64,000 nucleotides of DNA from Psychrobium sp051201665 (GTDB lineage: Bacteria; Pseudomonadota; Gammaproteobacteria; Enterobacterales; Psychrobiaceae): NCBI RefSeq assembly GCF_051201665.1, contig NZ_CP179210.1, positions 3,472,001-3,536,000 on the forward strand. Reading direction: 5' to 3'. Below the pieces are notes generated by a model that did not search any database, had not been told where the DNA came from, and was given only the letters and a program-made list of their open reading frames with translations. This document shows positions 27,495-34,906 of this stretch, in pieces. Within the stretch, counting starts at the first letter, position 1, and each line of letters opens with the position of its first letter. Made by a program: the position numbers and the translations under genes.

Positions 27495-27653
27495 ATACCA
27501 ATTGCATTAAGTAAGTGATCTTGTTGTGCGTAGAGAAAATCAGCTAAAACAAGGCGCTCGATTGACTAATAGCTGGCTATTAGGATTGAGAGCAACGCCA
27601 TTTTAGTTAATTTTAACAAGTACAAGTGGGCAAATATTTAATGCAATTGGTAT
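27495..27653 (+). repeat. ATACCAATTGCATTAA element, copy D
   Basis: A complete 159-bp copy with both terminal inverted repeats. Its last 39 bases are then repeated twice more in tandem to the right, the middle repeat being split by the IS1595-family insertion. Confidence 0.92.
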
Positions 27654-27680
27654 AACAAGTACAAGTGGGCAAATATTTAA

Positions 27681-28654
27681 CATGCCTATGCACTTGGCTC
27701 AGGACGATTTTACAGGTACATGAACTATCGCCAAATTTAACAGTCGGTTAGGGATTTGTTTTTCAATAAATCGACGGTTGAACCGATAACAGAACTCATC
27801 TAGATATTCTTGTAGGTATTTTCCCGATACACCATGAAATGTACCCAACAAAAATGTTTTTAAATTGCCAATGGCGATATGTACCCATGGTAGCCATTCA
27901 TCAACCAAATGGCTTGGTGTTACCCTCGCTTCATGGTCCTGTGCTTGGTCAATTATATTCAGAGCAGCCAATGCATCAGAACGAACTTTCTGACCTGGTT
28001 TTAAGTACTTCTTAACAAACTTATCAACGCTAAAATGGCAAATACTATCAACTACTTCCATGGCAATAAATCCTGCCTTTTTCTCTTTACTTTCACAGGC
28101 GATTAATACATTCTTTTTTCCTGCTGCACCACGACCTCGTTTCCCTTTTTGTCTACCTCCAACAAGTGCATCATCTAGCTCTATTGTTCCACTCAATTGA
28201 TATAAACTATCTCTGTGACCCATAGCAATTCTAAGTTTTTTTAAAATTAGTCTCGCTGTTCGCCAATTGACTTCTATTAATTTGCTTAGTCTCAGTGCGG
28301 ATATACTTCCCTTATCAGAGCCAAGAAAATAGATAGCCCAAAACCACTGGATTAAGGTGATTTTACTCCCATGAAAAAGTGTCCCTGCCGTGACTGATGT
28401 TTGCTTTTTACATTGCGTGCATTCGTATAAGTGGCGACTGGCAATTTTATAGTTATGAGCATTGCCGCAACGCGGGCAAATAAAGCCATTTTTCCATTTC
28501 ATTTCTTGTAAATATTCTAAGCAATCATCTTCAGTACTAAACTGTTTTTGCCAAGCTAAAAAGCTTGCTTCTGGCATGTTCATGATTATGTCTACCTATA
28601 CAGTGTGTTTATATACACAGTATAGTTCAATCCTGAGTTTTCTGCATAGGCATG
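27681..28654 (-). mobile_element. IS1595-family insertion sequence, complete
   Basis: 974 bp with inverted ends that start CATGCCTATGCA and share CTCAGGA further in. It is flanked by a perfect 8-bp direct repeat ATATTTAA (27673-27680 and 28655-28662), the target duplication size known for IS1595. It carries one intact transposase gene. The intact ORF and exact target duplication point to a recent, possibly active insertion. Confidence 0.9.
27699..28583 (-). CDS. IS1595-family transposase
   Basis: 294 residues. The N-terminal zinc ribbon has CPRCGNAH...YECTQCKKQ (four cysteines, residues about 36-60). The ISXO2-like DDE catalytic domain follows, with IELDDALVGGRQKGKRGRG, a second acidic site around KVRSDAL and HVAIGNLK-type HIAIGNLKTFLLGTFHG, in which Asn takes the place seen in the DDN(E)K form. 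It ends HVPVKSS about 18 bases inside the left end of the element. A second ATG at 28577 is an alternative start. Confidence 0.92.
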   Translation of the reverse strand: MNMPEASFLAWQKQFSTEDDCLEYLQEMKWKNGFICPRCGNAHNYKIASRHLYECTQCKKQTSVTAGTLFHGSKITLIQWFWAIYFLGSDKGSISALRLSKLIEVNWRTARLILKKLRIAMGHRDSLYQLSGTIELDDALVGGRQKGKRGRGAAGKKNVLIACESKEKKAGFIAMEVVDSICHFSVDKFVKKYLKPGQKVRSDALAALNIIDQAQDHEARVTPSHLVDEWLPWVHIAIGNLKTFLLGTFHGVSGKYLQEYLDEFCYRFNRRFIEKQIPNRLLNLAIVHVPVKSS

Positions 28655-28717
28655 ATATTTAATGCAATTGGTATAACAAGTACAAGTGGGCAAATATTTA
28701 ATGCAATTGGTATAAGT

Positions 28718-28774
28718 GCTTAAAACAAAAATGGCAGTCTAAGCCACCATTAATCATATTACTTCAAACACTTA
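28718..28774 (+). repeat. Direct repeat left of the RelE/Phd module
   Basis: GCTTAAAACAAAAATGGC...CATATTACTTCAAACACTTA recurs at 29475-29523 on the same strand. Its AAAATGGC-CTAA part resembles the hairpins at 35594-35621 and 36713-36734. The two copies bracket the RelE/Phd-like genes. Confidence 0.6.
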
Positions 28775-28833
28775 ACAACTATAACTAACAGGGTAGTATT
28801 ACCAATGTAACCAGCCCCACCTGTAGCTATCAT
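28759..28833 (-). pseudogene. Remnant of a galE-like N-terminus
   Basis: The mini-frame begins M-I-A-TGGAGYIGNTTLL and stops after 24 codons. The GGAGYIG Rossmann motif matches the start of galE at 30693 (TGGAGYIGSHTIVELL), and the DNA match covers about 50 bases (28784-28833). Its ATG follows the toxin stop codon directly (TAAATG). Best read as a fragment left by rearrangement of a galE-like gene; too short to be a working enzyme. Confidence 0.6.
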
Positions 28834-29109
28834 TTAACTTTGTCGGTATATATCGTGATCGCCAACATCAATCAACAACACCTGACCTTCAGCCATTAAG
28901 CGAAGTGTTAACAACACTCTATATTGCATATTGATCGAGATTGAGTGGCAGTTCTTTGATTTAATCTCATGCAGGCGTAACGAGGGATGTGAAGGATTTA
29001 ATGATAATAATTTCAACGACTTCACATATTGTTCGATTAACTCAGGATGTTTCTTAAAGAATTTTCGCTCGCGCTTAATATATGAATTAGGCCGAAGAAT
29101 CTCAAGCAT
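28834..29109 (-). CDS. RelE/ParE-superfamily toxin
   Basis: 91 residues. Compact RelE-like fold pattern: N-terminal helices FFKKHPELIEQYVKSLKLL, the strand LRLHEIKSKNCHSISI, YRVLLTL, and C-terminal VLLIDVGDHDIYRQS ending close to a tyrosine. RelE-type toxins cut mRNA on the ribosome and ParE types poison gyrase; the GDHDIYR ending favours the YafQ/YoeB-like RNase side (inference). ATG at 29109 overlaps the antitoxin stop by 8 bases. Confidence 0.75.
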   Translation of the reverse strand: MLEILRPNSYIKRERKFFKKHPELIEQYVKSLKLLSLNPSHPSLRLHEIKSKNCHSISINMQYRVLLTLRLMAEGQVLLIDVGDHDIYRQS

Positions 29110-29371
29110 TGTCAATATCAGCTCTCAATTGAACCGCTAAGTTATCGAAATCGGTTATTGGTGTCACCTCACCTGCTGCTAAACAAGCCTGAGCTTCTGA
29201 AATTGCCTTATCTAATTCATATTCTCTAAATAAATTATATTGCTCAATATCCAATACAACATACTTTGTCTTACCACGCACATCGATCATAACTTGGTGA
29301 TTATCACTATCAAGCATTGCACGCTCAATACCAGACACACCACCTCGTTTTAGCTCATTAGCTGTTAACAT
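29102..29371 (-). CDS. Phd/YefM-like antitoxin
   Basis: About 89 residues. N-terminal LTANELKRGGVSGIERAM and VMIDVRGKTKYVVLDIEQYNL form the Phd-type DNA-binding fold, and the charged C-terminal helix (EYELDKAISEAQ) should wrap the toxin. I chose the second ATG (29371) because GGGTGG is 7 bases upstream of it and almost touches the first ATG at 29377. Likely autoregulates its operon together with the toxin. Confidence 0.75.
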   Translation of the reverse strand: MLTANELKRGGVSGIERAMLDSDNHQVMIDVRGKTKYVVLDIEQYNLFREYELDKAISEAQACLAAGEVTPITDFDNLAVQLRADIDNA

Positions 29372-29474
29372 TGTCATACCACCCCCTACCGCACTATAGA
29401 TAGCACTAACAATAGCACCATAAACAGCACCACTACAACCCCCTCCTGTTTCAGGATTAGTCAGGATTGTTGTC

Positions 29475-29523
29475 GCTTAAAACAAAAAATGGCGGCCTAA
29501 ATTCATATTACTTCAAACACTTA
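29475..29523 (+). repeat. Direct repeat right of the RelE/Phd module
   Basis: GCTTAAAACAAAAAATGGC...CATATTACTTCAAACACTTA, matching 28718-28774 apart from a short internal deletion. It abuts repeat copy E directly. The stretch 29378-29474 upstream of the antitoxin has no gene. Confidence 0.6.
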
Positions 29524-29680
29524 TACCAATTTTATTAAGTTTGTGATCTTGTTTTGCAAAGGAAAAAAAATGAAGGCAAGGCGCTGATTGAGCAATAGCT
29601 GGCTATTGGGATTGAAAGCAACGCAACATTCATTTTATTTTAACCAGCAAAAGTGGGCAATAACTTTGTCAACTTGGTAT
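29523..29680 (+). repeat. ATACCAA-element, divergent copy E
   Basis: 158 bp that align end to end with copies A-D but with many substitutions (ATACCAATTTTATTAAG at the left, CAACTTGGTAT at the right). The central AATAGCTGGCTATT palindrome is unchanged. The element's final base is also the last base of the galE stop codon. Likely an older or different subfamily. Confidence 0.8.
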
Positions 29681-30693
29681 TAGCAAGCATAACCATCAGG
29701 ATTACTTGATTGCCAATGCCAGCTGCTCGCGGCCATATCGTCCACATTGTGGGTGGCTTGCCAACCTAGTTCAGTCGCGGCCTTGTGAGGGTTTGCATAA
29801 CACGCGGCTATATCAGCGGGGCGTCTTGCAACAAGGTTATAACTAATCGTTTGACCACTGGCCTTTTCAAAAGCTTTCACCATATCAAGTACGCTATAAC
29901 CTTGGCCTGTACCTAAGTTATAAGTCACCAAACCTGGATTAGTGTTAAGTTTAGTTAACGCTTTTAAATGCCCCTGTGCTAAATCAACCACATGAATGTA
30001 GTCGCGAACGCCCGTGCCATCGTGCGTATCATAATCACTGCCAAACACACTAAGCGCATCACGTTTACCCACGGCCACTTGCGTAATAAATGGCATTAAA
30101 TTATTAGGAATATCGTTAGGATCTTCACCAATCAAACCGCTCTCATGAGCACCTACCGGGTTAAAATAACGCAGCACAGCAATATTCCAACTCGCATCCG
30201 ACGCCGCTAAATCACTTAACACATGCTCAACCATTAACTTTGATTGTCCATAAGGATTAGTCGCCCCGGTTGGAAAGTCTTCAGTAATGGGGAGTGAGGC
30301 AGGATCGCCATAAACCGTGGCCGACGAACTAAACACAATATTTTTAATATTCGCTTTTGCCATCGCTTCACAAAGCACTAAAGTGCCAGTGACATTGTTT
30401 TGATAATATTTAAGCGGCTGCGACACCGACTCACCCACCGCTTTCAAGCCAGCAAAGTGAATAACCGACTCAATATCATGTTGTTCAAAAATAGAATCGA
30501 GTAGCGCGCTATCAAGCACATCACCTTGATAAAAAGTCACCGTTTTACCCGTAATCTGCTTAACACGGCGCAGAGCTTCTTCACTTGAATTACTTAAATT
30601 ATCCAGCACAACAACCTGTTGCCCTTCATTTAATAATTCAACAATAGTGTGGCTACCAATATAACCCGCGCCACCTGTAACAAATACGGTCAT
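29680..30693 (-). CDS. galE: UDP-glucose 4-epimerase
   Basis: 337 residues (E. coli GalE has 338). SDR enzyme that interconverts UDP-glucose and UDP-galactose with bound NAD. N-terminal TGGAGYIGSHT, catalytic Ser and YXXXK in SSSATVYGDP and YGQSKLMVE, substrate loop RYFNPVGAHESG and IPNNLMPFI. AAGGAAAGAGC precedes the ATG. The end (GYAC) abuts repeat copy E. It lies within the toxin-antitoxin island, apart from galU and the polysaccharide locus 6 kb away. Confidence 0.95.
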   Translation of the reverse strand: MTVFVTGGAGYIGSHTIVELLNEGQQVVVLDNLSNSSEEALRRVKQITGKTVTFYQGDVLDSALLDSIFEQHDIESVIHFAGLKAVGESVSQPLKYYQNNVTGTLVLCEAMAKANIKNIVFSSSATVYGDPASLPITEDFPTGATNPYGQSKLMVEHVLSDLAASDASWNIAVLRYFNPVGAHESGLIGEDPNDIPNNLMPFITQVAVGKRDALSVFGSDYDTHDGTGVRDYIHVVDLAQGHLKALTKLNTNPGLVTYNLGTGQGYSVLDMVKAFEKASGQTISYNLVARRPADIAACYANPHKAATELGWQATHNVDDMAASSWHWQSSNPDGYAC

Positions 30694-30702
30694 GCTCTTT
30701 CC

Positions 30703-30840
30703 TTACAAAATTTTTACTAATAAAGGCCGCTGTGTAAATAATTGACCAACTGTTTTCATCGGCATAAACATTCTAACACGACCATTAAATTCACCAAGTA
30801 CATCGAAGCCATATTTCGCACAAAATAATTCAGCCGGCGC
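30703..30840 (-). pseudogene. 3' remnant of a GNAT acetyltransferase gene
   Basis: 46 codons, reading AELFCAKYGFDVLGEFNG then RVRMFMPMKTVGQLF, with a stop 9 bases before the galE start. This is the typical C-terminal tail of GNAT N-acetyltransferases (coenzyme-A-side YGF followed by MFMPMKT). An in-frame TGA lies just upstream and no 5' part is present, so it is a fragment. Many GNATs of this tail type are toxins or cassette genes; that link is inference. Confidence 0.6.
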
Positions 30841-31116
30841 AGTTCAAAAATTTGTCAGACGCAAAAGTAAACCATATCGAGTTATGCATCGCCTCACTCG
30901 TCATTCCAAGCTGGAACCTCATGAGGCAAGCACTGCAATCACAACAATTGTTTCGCCGTCATCCCGCTGGCCTTTTTATGCGGGATTTCATACAGCCATT
31001 TATCAACCAATGTACTAAGTATCATGTTGCATAAACTACTCGATAAAACCTAGGGGATATGAAGCGGAGGAGTGACGAGCCTCACAAGTGCAACAAACAG
31101 AATCAAGGAATAACGT
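30841..31116. other. Non-coding stretch with decayed repeat-like sequence
   Basis: No convincing gene. Contains CGTCATTCC...GGAACC and CGTCATCCCGC...GCGGGA-type segments that look like degenerate short palindromic repeats. A similar CGTCATTGC...CCGGAATCC segment lies near 35665-35695. Together with the neighbouring GNAT remnant it looks like a site of past rearrangement. Confidence 0.35.
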
Positions 31117-31446
31117 TTAACTAACCTCGTCTTGACTATAAACGATTATGCCGACCCTATTAATATGATCTAATAACTCCTCGCTAACAATGCTTTTTAC
31201 TTCTACTAAATCCACTGTATAAGGAAGCATTAAGTCATCAATTACCCCCTCAATTGCTATCAACTCATCAAATGCTAGCGAGTTAGAGAATATTGCTAAG
31301 TCGATATCCGATCCGTTGCGGTAATTACCTTTAGCCCTAGAACCAAATAAATTCACGCGTTCAATAGCTGGAAACTTTTTAAAGACAGCTTTTAAGCTTT
31401 TAATGACATTTACGGACAAGCCGCCGTTTAATGGCTCATCATTCAT
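31117..31446 (-). CDS. MntA-like nucleotidyltransferase (module 2)
   Basis: 109 residues of the minimal nucleotidyltransferase type (HI0073-like). The GS-X10-D-X-D motif reads FGSRAKGNYRNGSDIDLAIF, and the third acidic position is in YTVDLVEV. It overlaps the upstream HEPN gene by 8 bases. In module 2 the HEPN gene comes first and the nucleotidyltransferase second, the reverse of module 1. Predicted antitoxin or modifying enzyme of the HEPN partner. Confidence 0.83.
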   Translation of the reverse strand: MNDEPLNGGLSVNVIKSLKAVFKKFPAIERVNLFGSRAKGNYRNGSDIDLAIFSNSLAFDELIAIEGVIDDLMLPYTVDLVEVKSIVSEELLDHINRVGIIVYSQDEVS

Positions 31447-31855
31447 TTATCAATCCCTGCATCATTTCTTGATAAGCAACAAATAGAGGATAATAAACAG
31501 TAACTACACTATCAATGACATCCATCACCGTTTTTTCATCATAACTATGGACTGCTTTATTTCGTGCGATGATCATATCCATCCAAGCTTCACCGTTAGT
31601 GATCAAATCATTTTTAAATGCATGTCTAGTTGCGTCTCTAGAACCAATAATCCGAACCTCACCTTGATAAATGGCAAAATCTTTCATTACATTCCAAGAC
31701 AATTCATGGGTAAATTCAAACGCTTTTACGAAGCCTTGTTTTTCGATATTAGATAACTCACGAGCTTTAAGTAGCTCAACTGCTTCAGTTAACTGCGCAA
31801 GTGCCCTAGAGTAATTCTGTAATCGCTGTTGCCAACGGATATCACTTTTCATCAC
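31439..31855 (-). CDS. HI0074-type HEPN protein (module 2)
   Basis: 138 residues, helical, with FEFTHELSWNVMKDFAIYQG typical of the HI0074 nucleotidyltransferase-substrate-binding family, and the motif R-X4-H-X-Y intact in RNKAVHSYDE (about residue 98). HEPN proteins of this type were first called substrate-binding partners and are now viewed as toxins paired with MNT enzymes. First gene of a two-gene operon. Not closely similar to the HEPN protein of module 1. Confidence 0.82.
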   Translation of the reverse strand: MMKSDIRWQQRLQNYSRALAQLTEAVELLKARELSNIEKQGFVKAFEFTHELSWNVMKDFAIYQGEVRIIGSRDATRHAFKNDLITNGEAWMDMIIARNKAVHSYDEKTVMDVIDSVVTVYYPLFVAYQEMMQGLINE

Positions 31856-32011
31856 AAAACCTAAGTAAATAAGATAATTAAAATATTATCAGAAATTACT
31901 TAAAATGCCGAGGGAATAACCGCTTGGTATTATAGGCGTAATAATGAAAACTATTTTTCTCACATCTACCCATTGGGGTCTAGTCACCAAACCTCAAGGA
32001 TGACGGTCATT

Positions 32012-33469
32012 TCACAGAGAAGAGTGTTCGTATTGTTGCCCAACCACAACATCGCATTCGGGTAAAAATTCCAAAATCTTCCCTTTAAGCGCCTCTTTCG
32101 CGTCGTTATCGCCATGAACAATCACAACGCGCTTAGGCCTTACCTGCATTCTCTTAATAAAACGAATTAAATCATGCTGATCGGCGTGTGCTGAATACCC
32201 TGAAATCGTATGCACATCGGCATTAATAGTAAGCTTTTGACCATCAACATGAACATAACCATGGGCAGGGCCATATTGCTGTATCAATCGGCCTAACGTG
32301 CCGCGGGCTTGATAACCAACAAATAAAATATCGGTGGTTGGCAATTGGATAAAACGCTTAATATAGTTAACGATGCGACCACCGCTGCACATGCCACTAG
32401 CGGCAATAATAATCGCTGGTACTTTACCTTGATTGCGTTGCAGGTAATTCATCACATCAAGATGCTGTTGGTGACTGTCAATTGTGGTCAGCTGTTCAAA
32501 ACTCAAAGGATGTCGCCCCTGCTTTAACTTTTGATGCGCTTCTTTGTCCCAGCATTGTTTAAGGCTACGATAATCATCCGTAAACTTAGCCGCCAGCGGC
32601 GAGTCCACGATAACATCAACCTGATTAAGAATTTTCTCCGCTGCGCTTAATTTTTCTTTGTTATTAAGGCGATGGAGTATTTCTTCAATTTCATATAACA
32701 ACTCTTGAGTGCGGCCAATGCTGAAAGCGGGGATCAACACAATGCCGCGATCGTCAATGCAACGCCTTAATAGCCCACCCAATACCTTACGGCGCTTTTT
32801 ACGCCCTTGATGGTTTTTATCACCGTAGGTACTCTCGATAACCAATTGGTCACAACGATAAGGCGGCTTAGGCGCGGGTAATAGCGGGGTATAACAAGCA
32901 CCCAAATCGCCAGAGAAAATAATCCGCTCATTCTCATTGGCCTCTTTGACGTCAAACTCAATAAATGCCGAGCCCAAAATGTGGCCAGCCACTTGAAAAC
33001 GCGCCCTAATGTGTTGCTTGCTCTTGCGCGATGACACCATAGGTAAATCTAGCCATTGATTATATTCAACCGCCACAATTTGTTGGCGTAAACGGCGCAT
33101 AATAGCCGTTGAAATTTGCTTGCCTTTTAACCCAGCAACTTTAAGTGCATCTTCAATGACTTCAGGCAATAACTGAGCAGTAGCAACAGAGCAATAAATC
33201 GGCCCCTTAAAACCAGCGGCTAATAAATAAGGTATGCGACCAACGTGGTCAATATGACAGTGCGTAACGAGCAAGGCTTGCAGGGGTTCAACCGGAAAAT
33301 CAATCGCCAACATATCTTCAGGATCGCGATGCGCCGTCTCTGCTCCTTGAAAAAGCCCACAATCAATCAAATAATGATTAGTCTCATTGGAAAAGCCTAC
33401 AACAAGCTCATGACAAGAGCCCGTCACCCCATTAGCCGCACCATGATGTCGTATCTGTGTTACCGCCAT
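32012..33469 (-). CDS. Metallo-beta-lactamase-fold beta-CASP RNase-like protein
   Basis: 485 residues from the ATG at 33469 (AAAGG 9 bases upstream; a GTG three codons earlier is less likely). MBL motif 2 HXHXDH is VTHCHIDHVGR, further ligands lie in AGHILGSAFIEF and FSGDLGAC, the beta-CASP domain starts near LVIESTYGD, and the C-terminal RMMBL region has SGYSAHADQHDL and VVIVHGD. This order is that of CPSF73/YSH1 and TTHA0252-type RNases, so RNA cleavage in the cytoplasm is expected. It stands alone between toxin-antitoxin modules 2 and 3; whether it acts with them is unknown. Confidence 0.87.
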   Translation of the reverse strand: MAVTQIRHHGAANGVTGSCHELVVGFSNETNHYLIDCGLFQGAETAHRDPEDMLAIDFPVEPLQALLVTHCHIDHVGRIPYLLAAGFKGPIYCSVATAQLLPEVIEDALKVAGLKGKQISTAIMRRLRQQIVAVEYNQWLDLPMVSSRKSKQHIRARFQVAGHILGSAFIEFDVKEANENERIIFSGDLGACYTPLLPAPKPPYRCDQLVIESTYGDKNHQGRKKRRKVLGGLLRRCIDDRGIVLIPAFSIGRTQELLYEIEEILHRLNNKEKLSAAEKILNQVDVIVDSPLAAKFTDDYRSLKQCWDKEAHQKLKQGRHPLSFEQLTTIDSHQQHLDVMNYLQRNQGKVPAIIIAASGMCSGGRIVNYIKRFIQLPTTDILFVGYQARGTLGRLIQQYGPAHGYVHVDGQKLTINADVHTISGYSAHADQHDLIRFIKRMQVRPKRVVIVHGDNDAKEALKGKILEFLPECDVVVGQQYEHSSL

Positions 33470-33584
33470 AAAACACACCTTTGTTTAAAGTTGTTTCTAC
33501 CCCGCTGCACAGTTGTTCATGCCCGAAATTACCATCATTACAGCACCTTTTACCAGATCCTCGATTAAAACAGATGACGACGTA

Positions 33585-33980
33585 TTACTGCACCAGGTCA
33601 TCCAACGCATCAAGTCCCAGATTAGTAAAATCAAGTAACGGCTTAAAATCTTTTCGCTTAATCACAGTACGAATAATCAAGGGATCTATATTTAAATAAT
33701 CGTCAACAAGCGCATTTCGCATACCAATAATACGTCGCCATTCAACCGAAGATATGTCTACGCCGAGCATCGAAAAACGTTCAAATGCACTATAAGCATC
33801 TGACGGTGCGTTATTACTCAACGCGTAGCTCCATTGCTTAGCAATACCAATACAGGCCTCAATTAAAATTTGCAATGTACGCTCAGCGGCTCTGTACTCA
33901 AATTGATTTAAAGGGCGCTGCGAATCGATATCAGACAATGCGTCTAATTCACTGCTTATGACTAGCAAGTGTTGCCGCAT
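33585..33980 (-). CDS. HepT-like HEPN protein with lost active-site histidine (module 3)
   Basis: 131 residues from the ATG at 33980; a TTG at 33998 would lie inside the IS. Clearly paralogous to the module 1 toxin: both have RxIIGMRNxLVxDYLNID. Here the motif reads RNALVDDYLNID, so the RNase histidine is aspartate (CAT to GAC). The R and Y remain. The protein is therefore predicted to be non-toxic. Its partner antitoxin gene is cut by the adjacent IS3-family element, which now separates the two. Confidence 0.82.
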   Translation of the reverse strand: MRQHLLVISSELDALSDIDSQRPLNQFEYRAAERTLQILIEACIGIAKQWSYALSNNAPSDAYSAFERFSMLGVDISSVEWRRIIGMRNALVDDYLNIDPLIIRTVIKRKDFKPLLDFTNLGLDALDDLVQ

Positions 33981-33994
33981 CGAAATCGTAGTGG

Positions 33995-34906
33995 TCAACT
34001 AATTTTGGTCACGGTTTTGTAAGTTTTCCAGTATCTCTGTTCCGATTCATTTGGAGTTAAACCGCCATTATATTGATGAGGCCTGACGTTACTATAATAT
34101 CCTGTAATATAATTCACTACTGCCGCCTTGGCTTGCACTAAAGATTGATAACCTACAGTGGGCATCCATTCTGTTTTAAAACTCCTAAAGAATCTTTCCA
34201 TCGGTGCGTTATCCCAACAGTTTCCTCGTCTGCTCATGCTTTGCTTGATTTGATATCGCCAAAGTAATTGACGATATTTCTTACTCGTATAATGACAGCC
34301 TTGATCTGAATGAAACATCACGCCTTTTGGTCTCCCTCGTGACTCAAAAGCCATTGTTAATGCTTGGCTAGTTAGCGCTGTATCGGGTGAGTAAGACATC
34401 GCCCAACCAATAGGTTTTCTGGCGAACAAATCAATCACAACGGCTAAATAACACCAACGATTACCTGCCCATATAAAAGTCACATCTCCACACCAAACTT
34501 GATTGGGTTCGCTAACAACAAATTGTCTGTCTAAGTGATTCGGTATCGCTGCGTGCTCATTTCCACCTCGCTTATAAGCATGCTTAGGTATCTGACAACT
34601 CACTAGGCCAAGCTTTTTCATAATGCGGTTTGCTCGGTAGCGGCTTAATGGCATATCTCTAGTCGTTGCTATCTGAGCTACGCTTCTGGCTCCTGCTGAT
34701 TCACCACTTTCCGAGAAAATAGCGCGAACCATTAATTCTGCTTTTAAGTGCTTATGACTGGCGTTTTTTGAATTTTTACGCCAGTAACCATAGCTACTAC
34801 GATGAATATCAAAGACTTCACAGACTGTTTTTACATCATAGCTCTCTTGTAACGCCTGGACTATTTCAAATTGTCTAGGGAGTCTGACATCAAGAGAGCT
34901 GTAGCC
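33995..34906 (-). CDS. IS3-family transposase OrfB (reached by -1 frameshift)
   Basis: Frame open from 34906 to 33995 (304 codons). It holds an HTH_21-like N-terminal part (QFEIVQALQESYDVKTVCEV) and an rve integrase core: D in WCGDVTFIW, D in FHSDQGCHY and E in NAPMERFFRSFK. An internal ATG at 34732 exists, but the catalytic protein is normally OrfAB made by frameshifting at 34912-34906. Ends ESEQRYWKTYKTVTKIS within the left inverted repeat. Confidence 0.88.
   Translation of the reverse strand, partial: GYSSLDVRLPRQFEIVQALQESYDVKTVCEVFDIHRSSYGYWRKNSKNASHKHLKAELMVRAIFSESGESAGARSVAQIATTRDMPLSRYRANRIMKKLGLVSCQIPKHAYKRGGNEHAAIPNHLDRQFVVSEPNQVWCGDVTFIWAGNRWCYLAVVIDLFARKPIGWAMSYSPDTALTSQALTMAFESRGRPKGVMFHSDQGCHYTSKKYRQLLWRYQIKQSMSRRGNCWDNAPMERFFRSFKTEWMPTVGYQSLVQAKAAVVNYITGYYSNVRPHQYNGGLTPNESEQRYWKTYKTVTKIS

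Larger units (their letters stand above)
27615..28713 (+). repeat. 39-bp tandem array (3 units) split by an IS
   Basis: Unit 1 is the tail of copy D (27615-27653). Unit 2 is 27654-27680 plus 28663-28674. Unit 3 is 28675-28713. Each unit runs from AACAAGTACAAG to GCAATTGGTAT. Removing the IS and one target duplication restores three consecutive 39-bp units. Confidence 0.88.

Noticed and set aside
27615..28713. CRISPR array from the repeated 39-bp units
   Set aside because: Units are contiguous without spacers and derive from the tail of the 159-bp element; no cas genes are present.
28718..29523. Integron attC-like cassettes around the RelE/Phd module
   Set aside because: The direct repeats lack the paired core sites (RYYYAAC and GTTRRRY) in the right arrangement, and no integrase gene is in the window.
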